Shown here in pieces: positions 7,711 to 16,557 of a DNA stretch of 64,000 nt; position 1 is the stretch's first letter, and each line of letters starts with the position of its first letter. A program made the position numbers and the translations under genes. The stretch spans positions 3,968,001 to 4,032,000 of the forward strand of contig OZ244838.1 of assembly GCA_965220695.1 (NCBI GenBank). Reading direction: 5' to 3'. The stretch comes from UBA9620 sp965220695 (lineage in GTDB: Bacteria; Acidobacteriota; Vicinamibacteria; Vicinamibacterales; UBA8438). The notes beneath the pieces were generated by a model, which saw nothing but the letters and a program-made list of their open reading frames with translations, was not told the DNA's origin and did no database searches.

Positions 7711-10425
7711 CTACTCGACACGAAGGACGTCCATCGGATCGATGCGGGTCGCGCGGCGCGCCGGCAGCCAGCAGGCGACGAGCGCCACGACGATCAGCAC
7801 CAGCGGCGCCGCCACGAAGGTCAGGCGGTCGGCTGTGGTGACGCCGACCAGGAAGCTCGCCAGCACGCGACTCGACGCGGCGGCGGCGAGCAGGCCGGCG
7901 ACGGCGCCCAAGGCGACGAGCGCGGCGCCCTGCCGGACGACGAGCGTGACGATGTCGCCGCGCTGGGCCCCCAGCGCCATGCGGACCCCGATCTCGCGGC
8001 GCCGCTGCGACACCGTGTAGCTGAGCAGGCCGTAGATGCCGAAGGCGGCGAGGAACAGCGCCAGCGCCGCGAAGCCCCCGACGAAGCCGGCGTAAAAGCG
8101 CGGTTGCGCGAACGCGGCCCGCAGCCGTGCGTCCATGGTGACCACGTCAGCGGTCGACGCGCGCGGGTGCGTTTCCGCCACCGCCTCTCGTAGAAACGGG
8201 ATCACCGCCAGCGGATCACCGGTGGTCCGTACGGCGATGAACGGGGCATCCAAGCCGAGAGTCGTCCCGGCGGTGTCGGACTGATGCACCGATACGTACC
8301 CCTCGGCGCGCGACTCTCTGCCCGTAAGGCCCCTGTACTGGATGTCCGCCACTACCCCGATCACGTCCCACGGCTCGTCGTCACCGCGGAGAGCGCCGAG
8401 TCCCACCCGCGCGAACGTCCTATTGACTACGAGCACGCGCGGGCTGCCGGCCCGGTCGCGAGGGGTGAAGAAGCGCCCGCCACGGAGGCGCAGCCGCATG
8501 ACGTCGACGTAGCCCGGGCTCACCCCCCAAAGCCACGCCGACGGCGACTCGTCCGAGTCGCTCGGCGCCGGGCGGCCAACGACCTGCGCACTCCTGAGAG
8601 TCCCGCTGCCAGCCGAGAGCGGAAGGTCGCTCGTCAGTCCCACCGCGGTCACATTCGGCAGACGCTCCACCCGGGTCATCCCCTCCAGGAGCGCCTCGGC
8701 GAAACGCCGGTTTGTCGCCCGGCGCTCGGCCGCTGTCATCGAGCCCGGCGTGCGGCGTGCGTCCGGATCCCGGATGCGAGCCGTGATCACGTTGGCCGGG
8801 TCGTAGCCGCGGTCAATTGTGATCAACCCCACGAAGCTGCGCAGGAGCAGCCCGGCCCCGACCAGCAGCACCAGGGCCTGCGCCACCTGCGCCGCCGCCA
8901 GCGCCGCCCGCGTACGGCCCGAGCGCAGCAGCCGGAAGCCGCCCGTCGACTGCGCGCGGCCCTCGTTCAAGGTGCGCACCAGACCGAGCTGCGACCAGTG
9001 AAACGCCGGTGCCGCGCCGAACACCACCCCGACGGCGACCGACAGCCCCAGGGTGAACGCGAGCACCACGCCGTCGACCCCCACCTCGTCGAGTCGGGCG
9101 ATGTCGCCCGGAACCAATGCCGGCACGACGCGCAGAACCACGACCGCTGCCGCCAACCCGATCACGCCCCCGCTCAGGCTCAACACCACACTCTCGGTCA
9201 GGAGCTGCCGCATTATCCGGCCGCGACCCGCGCCGAGCGCCGCGCAGACCGCCAGCGCCCGCTGCCGCGTCACCCCGCGCGCCAGCAGCAGTCCCGCCAC
9301 GTTGCTGCAGGCGATCAGCAGCACGAGCGCCATCGCCGCCGTCAGCGCCAGCAGCGCCGGCCGATACTCGCGGACCATCTCTTCCCGCAGCGGGACGACC
9401 TGGGCGTCGTGCACGAAGGGGTCGCCCGCCGACCTGCCAGAAGCGCGTATGGCCGAGCGATAGGTCGCCGTGTATACCGCATATAGTCGATCGTCGGTGT
9501 GCTGGAGAATCGTGCGGACCTCGGTGGCGGCCCGCTCCGGCGACACGCCCGCGCGGAGTCGTCCGAGCGAGTGGACGAGGCCGGAGAAGGACGAGCCGGA
9601 CGTAATCGCTGAGGGCCTCCAGATTTCCTCCTCGGGGCTCGGGAAGGAGAACCCCTCGGCCAGCACCCCGATCACGGTGTGCGGCGCGTCGTCGAGCGTC
9701 AGGACAGTCCCGACGATGTCCGGGTCCGATGCGAAGCGGACGGTCCAGGCACGATGGCTCAGCAGCACGATCCCCGCTGCGCCGTCGCGCCCTTCCTCCT
9801 CGGTGAAGAGCCGCCCGAGGTGCGGCGTCGCCCGCAGCAACGGGAACATCGACGGCGAAACCGTCGCGCCGCGCAGGGTCACCGCGCCGTCCGGACGCGC
9901 CCACTCGACCGAGCGAGACCCATAGGCGGCGAGTTGCTCGAACGACTCCGCCGCTTCCTGTAGTACGGGAAACGCGTAGCGCGAGAGTTGCCTGCGGGAA
10001 TCCCCGAACGACTCCCTGATGCGCACGATAGCCTCGGAATCAGGATAGGGCAGCGGCCGCAGCAGCACGCCGTAGACGATGCTGAACATCGCCGTGTTGG
10101 CGCCGATGCCCAAGGCAAGGACACACACCACCGTGGCGGTGAAGCCGGGCTCGCGGCGCAGCCCGCGGGCGGCGTGGCGCACATCCCGCCCGAGGTCGTC
10201 CAGCCAGCGCCAGCCCCAGACGTCGCGCGTGCGTTCCCGAATCAGGGGCGCATTGCCCAGCTTCCGCCGCGCGGCCCGGCTCGCCTCCGCCTCGGGGACG
10301 CCTGCGTCACGCAGGCGCTCACGCTCCAACTCGAGATGGAGCCGCAGTTCCTCGTGGACATCCTGTTCCGCCTGACGGCGGCCCACATACGGGACGACGC
10401 GATACAGCCAGGCTCGCCATCTCAT
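7711..10425 (-). CDS. ADOP/MacB-FtsX family permease, third copy, with a small internal deletion
   Basis: 904 residues. The N-terminal module (RRQAEQDVHEELRLHLELE) is followed by two MacB-PCD/FtsX units; TM anchors are LALGIGANTAMFSIVYGVLL near residue 105 and SYTVSQRRREIGVRMALGAQ near the C-terminus. Compared with its neighbours it has lost about ten residues in the second periplasmic domain: siblings read FAREVFG then PAVGQRL before the GDDSWEVIGVV strand, while this one reads FARVGLGALRGDDEPWDVIG. The frame is kept. Separated by 28 bases from copy 2. Role probably in envelope transport or sensing; substrate unknown. Confidence 0.85.
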   Translation of the reverse strand: MRWRAWLYRVVPYVGRRQAEQDVHEELRLHLELERERLRDAGVPEAEASRAARRKLGNAPLIRERTRDVWGWRWLDDLGRDVRHAARGLRREPGFTATVVCVLALGIGANTAMFSIVYGVLLRPLPYPDSEAIVRIRESFGDSRRQLSRYAFPVLQEAAESFEQLAAYGSRSVEWARPDGAVTLRGATVSPSMFPLLRATPHLGRLFTEEEGRDGAAGIVLLSHRAWTVRFASDPDIVGTVLTLDDAPHTVIGVLAEGFSFPSPEEEIWRPSAITSGSSFSGLVHSLGRLRAGVSPERAATEVRTILQHTDDRLYAVYTATYRSAIRASGRSAGDPFVHDAQVVPLREEMVREYRPALLALTAAMALVLLIACSNVAGLLLARGVTRQRALAVCAALGAGRGRIMRQLLTESVVLSLSGGVIGLAAAVVVLRVVPALVPGDIARLDEVGVDGVVLAFTLGLSVAVGVVFGAAPAFHWSQLGLVRTLNEGRAQSTGGFRLLRSGRTRAALAAAQVAQALVLLVGAGLLLRSFVGLITIDRGYDPANVITARIRDPDARRTPGSMTAAERRATNRRFAEALLEGMTRVERLPNVTAVGLTSDLPLSAGSGTLRSAQVVGRPAPSDSDESPSAWLWGVSPGYVDVMRLRLRGGRFFTPRDRAGSPRVLVVNRTFARVGLGALRGDDEPWDVIGVVADIQYRGLTGRESRAEGYVSVHQSDTAGTTLGLDAPFIAVRTTGDPLAVIPFLREAVAETHPRASTADVVTMDARLRAAFAQPRFYAGFVGGFAALALFLAAFGIYGLLSYTVSQRRREIGVRMALGAQRGDIVTLVVRQGAALVALGAVAGLLAAAASSRVLASFLVGVTTADRLTFVAAPLVLIVVALVACWLPARRATRIDPMDVLRVE

Positions 10426-10465
10426 GGTTCAGGTCCAGACGCCTGCCCGCCGGCTACTCGACACG
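10414..10465. repeat. 52-bp direct repeat at the junction of ADOP copies 3 and 2
   Basis: Identical by eye to 13202-13253, exactly 2788 bases away. It spans the start of the upstream-coded gene end, the 28-base intergenic gap and the last codons of the neighbouring permease. This is the seam expected from a recent tandem duplication of one permease unit. Confidence 0.75.
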
Positions 10466-13213
10466 CAGGGCGTCCATCGGATCGATCCGGGTCGCGCGCC
10501 GTGCCGGCAGCCAGCAGGCGGCGAGCGCCACGGCGACCAGCACCAGCGGCCCCGCCACGAAGGTCAGGCGGTCGTCCGTGGTGATGCCGTACAGGAAGCT
10601 CTCCAGCACACGGCTGGACGCGAAGGCAGCGAGCAGGCCGAGAACCGCACCCGCCGCGACGACGGCGGCGCCCTGTCTGACGACCAGGGCGACTATGTCG
10701 CCGCGCTGCGCCCCGAGCGCCATGCGGACGCCGATTTCCCGGCGCCGCTGGGCAACGATATAACTGAGCAGGCCGTAGATGCCGAACGCGGCGAGAAACA
10801 GCGCGAGCACCGCAAAGCCCCCGGCGAAGCCAGCGTAAAAGCGCGGTTCGACGTACGCGGCCCACAGCCGCGCGTTCATCGTCGTCACGTCATCGAGCGC
10901 CGCGCGCGGATGCGCCTCGGCCACCGCCTCACGCAGGTAGGGGATCACCGCGAGTGGATCGCCGGTGGTCCGCACGGCGATGAACGGTGTATCGAAGCCG
11001 ACCCCCGGACCGGAGTCAATCTGGTGGACCGACACGAACGCTTCGGCGCGCGACTCGATTCCCCTGATGGTCCGGTACCGGATGTCCTCCACCACGCCGA
11101 TCACTTCCCACGAGTCGTCGCCACCGCGACCACCGCCGAGATGCAGCCGCTGTCCGACGGCCGGGTCGCCGCCGAAGACCTCGCGCGCCAACCTCTCGTT
11201 GACGACGAGGACCCGCGGGCTGCCGGCCCCGTCGAGAGGGGTGAAGAGGCGCCCGCTGCGGAGGCGCAGTCGCATCACGTCGAAGTAGCCGGGGCTGACC
11301 AAACGAAACAACAGCAGCGGCCACTCGCTCGGGTCGCTCGGCACAGGGCGACCAACGACCCGCGCACTGTTGGTACTAATCACCCTGCCACCGGCGAGCG
11401 GCAGGGCGGACGACAGCCCCACCGCCGTCACATTCGCCAGACGCTCCACCCGGTCCATCCCGTCGAGCAGCGTCTCGGCGAAGCGGCGGCCTGCCGCCCG
11501 GCGCTCGGCCCTCACTTCCGGGGTCATCGATCCCCCCAGGCGGCGTACGTCCGGATCCCGGGTGCGGGCCGTGAGCACGTTGGCCGGGTCGTAACCCCGA
11601 TCGACCGTCATGAGCCCCACGAAGCTGCGCAGGAGCAGCCCGGCGCCAACCAGCAGCACCAGGGCCAGCGCCATCTGCGCCACCGCCAACGCCGCCCGCG
11701 TCCGGCTCGACCGCAACAGCCGAAAGCCGCCGGTGGCCTGCGCGCTCCCTTCGTTCAGGGTGCGCACCAGACCGAGCCGCGACCACTGCAACGCCGGCGC
11801 CGCGCCGAACACCAGCCCGACGGCGACCGACAGCACCACGGTGAACGCGAGCACCACGCCGTCGACCCCCACCTCGTCGAGCCGGGCGATGTCGCCCGGA
11901 ACCAATGCTGGCACGACGCGCAGCACCGCGACCGCCACCGCCAGCCCGAGCGCGCCGCCGGCAAGGCTCAGCACGACGTTTTCGGTCAGGAGTTGCCGCA
12001 CGATCCGGCCGCGGCCCGCGCCGAGCGCCGCGCAGACCGCCAGCGCCCGCCGTCGGGTCACTCCCCGCGCGAGCAGCAGGCCGGCCACGTTGCTGCACGC
12101 GATCAGCAGCACGAGCGCGATCGCCGCGGTCAGCGCCAGCAGCGCGGGCCGATGCTCGCGGGCGATCTCTTCCCGCAACCGGATCACCTGGACGTCGTGC
12201 ACGAGGGTGTCGCCCGTAGACCCGCCGGAAGCGCGTAGGCCCGCGCGTAGGCCCGCGATGTATCCCGTATATGCGACATCGTCGCTGTTCTGCAGAATCG
12301 TCCGGACCTCGGTAGCGGCTCGCTCCGGCGACACGTCCTGGCGAAGTCGTCCGACCATCGCGCTGAATCTGACGGATCGATAATCGGGTGCAATCGCGTC
12401 GGGCGTCCATACTTCCTCGTCGAGGCTCGGAAAGTGGAACCCCTCGGCAAGCACTCCAATCACGGTGTGCGGCCCGCCGTCGAGCGCCAGGACGGTCCCG
12501 ACGATATCCGGATCCGACGCAAAGCGGGCGGTCCAGGCACGATGGCTCAGCAGCGCGATGCCCTCCGCGCCTTCTCGCCCTTCCTCCGCGGTGAAAAGCC
12601 GCCCGAGGTGCGGCGTCGCCCGCAGCAGCGGGAACAAGGATGGTGAGACCGCCGCGCCGCGCAGGGTGACCGCGCCGTCCGGACGCCCCCACTCGACGTC
12701 CCGTGTCCCATAGGCGGCGAGCTCCTCAAACGACTCGGCCTCTTCGTGAATCATGGGCATCGCGGGGCGAGAGAGGCCCCTGCGGAATCCCCCGAACGAT
12801 TCGCTAATGTGCACGATCGCCTCGGAATCCGGATACGGCAACGGCCGCAGCAGCACGCCGTAGACGATGCTGAACATCGCCGTGTTGGCGCCGATGCCCA
12901 AGGCGAGGACACACACCACCGTGGCGGTGAAGCCGGGCTCGCGGCGCAGCCCCCGGGCGGCTTGACGTATGTCCCGACCGAGGTCGTCCAGCCAGCGCCA
13001 GCCCCACACGTCGCGCGTGCGTTCCCGAATCAGAGGCGCGTTGCCCAGCTTCCGCCGCGCGGCCAGGACGGCCTCCGCCTCGGGGACACCTGCGTCACGC
13101 AGGCGCTCACGCTCCAACTCGAGATGGAGCCGCAGTTCCTCGTGGACATCCTGTTCCGCCTGACGGCGGCCCACATACGGGACGACGCGATACAGCCAGG
13201 TTCGCCATCTCAT
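10454..13213 (-). CDS. ADOP/MacB-FtsX family permease, second copy
   Basis: 919 residues with the full ADOP plan: N-terminal module to about residue 80, TM1 with LALGIGANTAMFSIV, first MacB periplasmic domain, a central FtsX region with three TM segments (LLIACSNVAGLLLARG), a second periplasmic domain and a C-terminal FtsX region. A short insertion GGGRGG precedes GDDSWEVIGVV. Its N-terminus (MRWRTWLYRVVPYVG) is nearly the same as in copy 3. The stop and the next start are 28 bases apart. No cognate ATPase nearby; these permeases are called orphan for that reason. Confidence 0.87.
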   Translation of the reverse strand: MRWRTWLYRVVPYVGRRQAEQDVHEELRLHLELERERLRDAGVPEAEAVLAARRKLGNAPLIRERTRDVWGWRWLDDLGRDIRQAARGLRREPGFTATVVCVLALGIGANTAMFSIVYGVLLRPLPYPDSEAIVHISESFGGFRRGLSRPAMPMIHEEAESFEELAAYGTRDVEWGRPDGAVTLRGAAVSPSLFPLLRATPHLGRLFTAEEGREGAEGIALLSHRAWTARFASDPDIVGTVLALDGGPHTVIGVLAEGFHFPSLDEEVWTPDAIAPDYRSVRFSAMVGRLRQDVSPERAATEVRTILQNSDDVAYTGYIAGLRAGLRASGGSTGDTLVHDVQVIRLREEIAREHRPALLALTAAIALVLLIACSNVAGLLLARGVTRRRALAVCAALGAGRGRIVRQLLTENVVLSLAGGALGLAVAVAVLRVVPALVPGDIARLDEVGVDGVVLAFTVVLSVAVGLVFGAAPALQWSRLGLVRTLNEGSAQATGGFRLLRSSRTRAALAVAQMALALVLLVGAGLLLRSFVGLMTVDRGYDPANVLTARTRDPDVRRLGGSMTPEVRAERRAAGRRFAETLLDGMDRVERLANVTAVGLSSALPLAGGRVISTNSARVVGRPVPSDPSEWPLLLFRLVSPGYFDVMRLRLRSGRLFTPLDGAGSPRVLVVNERLAREVFGGDPAVGQRLHLGGGRGGDDSWEVIGVVEDIRYRTIRGIESRAEAFVSVHQIDSGPGVGFDTPFIAVRTTGDPLAVIPYLREAVAEAHPRAALDDVTTMNARLWAAYVEPRFYAGFAGGFAVLALFLAAFGIYGLLSYIVAQRRREIGVRMALGAQRGDIVALVVRQGAAVVAAGAVLGLLAAFASSRVLESFLYGITTDDRLTFVAGPLVLVAVALAACWLPARRATRIDPMDALRVE

Positions 13214-13253
13214 GGTTCAGGTCCAGACGCCTGCCCGCCGGCTACTCGACACG
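13202..13253. repeat. 52-bp direct repeat at the junction of ADOP copies 2 and 1
   Basis: Second copy of the repeat at 10414-10465, at the equivalent place between permease genes. Confidence 0.75.
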
Positions 13254-15992
13254 AAGGGCCTGTATCGGATCGATCCGGGTCGCGCGCCGTGCCGGCAGCC
13301 AGCAGGCGACCAGCGCCACGGCGACCAGCACGACCGGCCCCGCCACGAAGGTCACCCGGTCATCCGTAGTGACGCCGTACAGAAAGCTCTCCAGCACACG
13401 GCTCGACACGGCGGCGACGAGCAGGCCGGCGACGGCGCCCAAGGCGACGAGCGCGGCGCCCTGTCTGACGACCAGGGCAACTATGTCGCCGCGCTGGGCC
13501 CCCAGCGCCATGCGGACGCCGATCTCCCGGCGCCGCTGCGACACCGTGTAGCTGAGCAGGCCGTAGATGCCGAACGCGGCGAGGAACAGCGCGAGCGCCG
13601 CAAAGCCCCCGGCGAAACCGGCGTAGAAGCGCGGCTGCGCGACCGCGTCCCACAATCGGGCATCCATCGTCGCCACGTCATCGATCGCCGCACGCGGATG
13701 CGCCTCGGCCACCGCCTCACGCAGGAAGGGAATCACCGCAAGCGGATCGCCGGTGGTCCGCGCGAGGATGAACGGGGCATTCAAGCCGAAAATCATCCCA
13801 GCGGTTTCGGCCTGGTGCACCGACACGAACGCCTCGGCGCGCGACTCGGTGCCGGTGAGGCCCCGGTACTGGACGTCAGCCACCACGCCGATCACTTCCC
13901 ATGAGTCGTCGCCGCCAATCTGGAGACGCTGTCCGACGGCGGTCTCACCGCCGAAGACCTCGCGCGCGAAACTCTCGTTGACGATGAGGACCCGCGGGCT
14001 ACCGACGTCGTCGAGAGGGGTGAAGAAGCGCCCGACACGGAGGCCCAGCCGCATGACGTCGAAGTAGCCCGGGCTCGCCGACCGAAGATTCACCATCGGC
14101 GACGCGTTCGGGACACTCGGCGGCGGGCGACCAAAGACCCGCGCACTGCGGGGAGAAAAGCTGCCACCCGCGAGCGGGAGGCTGGACGACAGCCCGACCG
14201 CCGCCACGTCCGGCAGGCGGGCCATGCGGTCCAGTGCTTCGAGGAGCGCCTCAGAGAAACGGCGGCCAACCGCCCCGCGTCCGGCCGCCTCCTCCGGGGT
14301 CAACATCAACGGACCCACCCGGCGGCTCTCGCCCGAATCCCGGATGCGGGCCGTCATGACATTGGCCGGGTCGTAACCGCGATCGACCGTCATGAGCGCC
14401 ACGAAGCTGCGCAGGAGCAGCCCGGCCCCGACCAGCAGAACCAGCGCGAGCGCCATCTGCGTCGTCGCCAGCGCCGCCCGCGTCCGGCCCGAGCGCAGCA
14501 ACCGGAAACCGCTCGTGGACTGCGCGCTGCCCTCGTTCAGGATGCCCACGAGCTTGAGGCGGGACCACTGGAACGCCGGCACGGCGCCGAACGCCAACCC
14601 CACGACGACCGACAGCCCCAGGGTGAACGCGAGCACCACGCCGTCGACCCCCACCTCGTCGAGCCGCGCGATGTCGCCCGGGACCAGCGCCGGCACGGCG
14701 CGGATCACCAGGGCCGCCGCCGCCAGCCCGAGCGCGCCGCCGGCAAGGCTCAGCACGACGTTTTCGGTCAGGAGCTGGCGCACGATCCGGCCGCGGCCGG
14801 CGCCCAGCGCCGCGCAGACCGCCAGCGCCCGTTGCCGCGTCACCCCGCGCGCCAGCAGCAGCCCGGCGACGTTGCTGCCAGCGATCAGCAGCACCAGCGC
14901 CATCGCCGCGATCAGTGCCAGCAGCGCCGGTCGATACTCTCGGACCATCTCTTCCCGCAGCGGGACGACCTGGGCATCGTGCACGACGGTGTCGCCCGCC
15001 GACCTGCCCAAAGCGCGTAGGGCCGCGCGTGCGCCGTTCGTGGCTGCCACATATAGTGGATCGTCAGTGTGCTGGAGAATCGTGCGGACCTCGGTGGCGG
15101 CCTGCTCCGGCGACACGCCCGGCAGGAGTCGTCCGAGCGCATTGGAACCGAAGGATAGCCCGCCGGGACTAATCGCGAAGGGCGTCCAGATTTCCTCGTC
15201 GGGGCTCGGGAAGGAAAACCCCTCTGCCAGCACCCCGATCACGGTGTGCGGCGCGGCGTCGAGCGTCAGGACGGTCCCGACGATGTCCGGATCCAAGGCG
15301 AAGCGGGCGGTCCAGGCACGATAGCTCAGCAGCGCGACGCCCTCCGCGCCGGCCCGACCGTCCGCCTCGCTGAAGAGGCGACCGAGGTGCGGCGTCGCCC
15401 GCAGCAGGGGGAACATGGACGGTGTAACCGCCGCGCCGCGCAAGGTGACCGCGCCCTCCGGCCGCGTCCACTCGACGCCGCGTACCGCATAGACGCCGAA
15501 CTGCTCGAACGACGCCGCCTCGTCCCGTATCAAGGGCATCGCGGGGCTCGTGAGGCCCCTGCGGGATCCCCCGAACGACTCCCCGATGTGCACGATGGCC
15601 TCGGAATCCGGATACGGCAGCGGCCGCAGCAGCATGCCGTAGACGATGCTGAACATCGCCGTGTTGGCGCCGATGCCCAAGGCAAGGACACACACCACCG
15701 TGGCGGTGAAGCCGGGCTCGCGGCGCAGCCCCCGGGCGGCGTGGCGCACATCTCGCCCGAGGTCGTCCAGCCAGCGCCAGCCCCACACGTCCCGCGTGCG
15801 TTCCCGAATCAGGGGCGCGTTGCCCAGCTTCCGCCGCGACGCCCGGCTCGCCTCCTCCTCGGGGACGCCCGCGTCACGCAGGCGCTCACGCTCCAACTCG
15901 AGATGGAGCCGCAGTTCCTCGTGGACATCCTCCTCCGCCTGACGGCGCCCGAGATACGGCCAGAGACGACGGAACCAGTTCGGCGCGTGCAT
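13242..15992 (-). CDS. ADOP/MacB-FtsX family permease, first (padR-proximal) copy
   Basis: 916 residues; starts 4 bases after the padR stop and so is the first structural gene of the unit. The N-terminus differs from copies 2 and 3 (MHAPNWFRRLWPYLGRRQAE) but joins the same module (EEDVHEELRLHLELERERL). Two MacB-PCD/FtsX units follow. Blocks match different siblings: ENVVLSLAGGALGLA is shared with copy 2, while VGILNEGSAQSTSGFRLLRS and ALLEALDRMARLPDVAAVG are shared with copy 4. One substitution of note is LLIAGSNVAG where siblings have LLIACSNV. Function unknown; PadR-controlled ADOPs are a hallmark of Acidobacteriota. Confidence 0.87.
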   Translation of the reverse strand: MHAPNWFRRLWPYLGRRQAEEDVHEELRLHLELERERLRDAGVPEEEASRASRRKLGNAPLIRERTRDVWGWRWLDDLGRDVRHAARGLRREPGFTATVVCVLALGIGANTAMFSIVYGMLLRPLPYPDSEAIVHIGESFGGSRRGLTSPAMPLIRDEAASFEQFGVYAVRGVEWTRPEGAVTLRGAAVTPSMFPLLRATPHLGRLFSEADGRAGAEGVALLSYRAWTARFALDPDIVGTVLTLDAAPHTVIGVLAEGFSFPSPDEEIWTPFAISPGGLSFGSNALGRLLPGVSPEQAATEVRTILQHTDDPLYVAATNGARAALRALGRSAGDTVVHDAQVVPLREEMVREYRPALLALIAAMALVLLIAGSNVAGLLLARGVTRQRALAVCAALGAGRGRIVRQLLTENVVLSLAGGALGLAAAALVIRAVPALVPGDIARLDEVGVDGVVLAFTLGLSVVVGLAFGAVPAFQWSRLKLVGILNEGSAQSTSGFRLLRSGRTRAALATTQMALALVLLVGAGLLLRSFVALMTVDRGYDPANVMTARIRDSGESRRVGPLMLTPEEAAGRGAVGRRFSEALLEALDRMARLPDVAAVGLSSSLPLAGGSFSPRSARVFGRPPPSVPNASPMVNLRSASPGYFDVMRLGLRVGRFFTPLDDVGSPRVLIVNESFAREVFGGETAVGQRLQIGGDDSWEVIGVVADVQYRGLTGTESRAEAFVSVHQAETAGMIFGLNAPFILARTTGDPLAVIPFLREAVAEAHPRAAIDDVATMDARLWDAVAQPRFYAGFAGGFAALALFLAAFGIYGLLSYTVSQRRREIGVRMALGAQRGDIVALVVRQGAALVALGAVAGLLVAAVSSRVLESFLYGVTTDDRVTFVAGPVVLVAVALVACWLPARRATRIDPIQALRVE

Positions 15993-15996
15993 CGCG

Positions 15997-16365
15997 TCAG
16001 CCCTCCCCCTCCCCGGCGCTCACCGTCTGCATGATGCGTCCGACCGCCGCGACCAACTGCCCCCATCTGATCGCTTCCCGCCGGAGCTGGCGGCGGCCCG
16101 CCGGCGTCAGGGCATAGAACCGCGCCCGCCGGTTGTTCGCCGACGTGCCCCAGGTCCCGGTGATCCAGCCCCGCTTGATCAGACGGTGAAGCGCCGGGTA
16201 GAGCGACCCGTGGTCCACCTGCAGCACGTCGTCGGAGGTTCGCTCGATGGTGGTGGCAACCTGGTGGCCGTGCGCCGGACCCGGCCGGAGCGTCTGCAGG
16301 ATCAGCATGTCCAGGGTCCCCTGCAACAACCCGATCTGGTCGTCCCGCAGCCGTGGCCGGGCCAT
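15997..16365 (-). CDS. PadR family transcriptional regulator
   Basis: 122 residues from the ATG at 16365, chosen because TGGAGG sits five bases upstream; a GTG at 16371 is also in frame. Winged-helix PadR signature: LLQGTLDMLILQTL at the start, then GYEI-like HGHQVATTIE, DHGSLYPALHRLIKRGWI (recognition helix and wing) and RRARFYALTPAGRRQL. Short, single-domain PadR with a C-terminal dimer helix. It precedes four ADOP permeases with a 4-base gap and most likely represses its own operon in response to an envelope or toxic-compound signal. The upstream palindromes support autoregulation. Confidence 0.92.
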   Translation of the reverse strand: MARPRLRDDQIGLLQGTLDMLILQTLRPGPAHGHQVATTIERTSDDVLQVDHGSLYPALHRLIKRGWITGTWGTSANNRRARFYALTPAGRRQLRREAIRWGQLVAAVGRIMQTVSAGEGEG

Positions 16366-16376
16366 GCGCACCTCCA

Positions 16377-16420
16377 GGTAGAATGGCTACCACAGTAGTG
16401 CCGTTCTGGTAGAACGTCAA
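16377..16420 (-). promoter_or_regulatory. padR promoter with overlapping palindromes (predicted operator)
   Basis: Read on the minus strand: -35 TTGACG at 16420-16415, a 17-base spacer, then -10-like TACTGT at 16397-16392. The spacer contains a perfect palindrome GTTCTGGTAGAAC (plus strand 16403-16415). Just upstream of the ribosome site lies a second dyad, GGTAG-N5-CTACC (16377-16391), and CTAC-N4-GTAG (16387-16398) overlaps the -10. This layout suits PadR autorepression. The -10 is weak (3 of 6). Confidence 0.5.
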
Positions 16421-16557
16421 GGGGAATAATCGGGCCGGCAGGGCGCGTCGGTCTGCACGCCCTTCAAGCCGGCGCCACGTTCACCAGCTCTATCCGGTCG
16501 CCGTAACGACGGAAGTCCGCGGAACCGAACGGGTCCTGCGATCCCTGCTTCCGTGCG

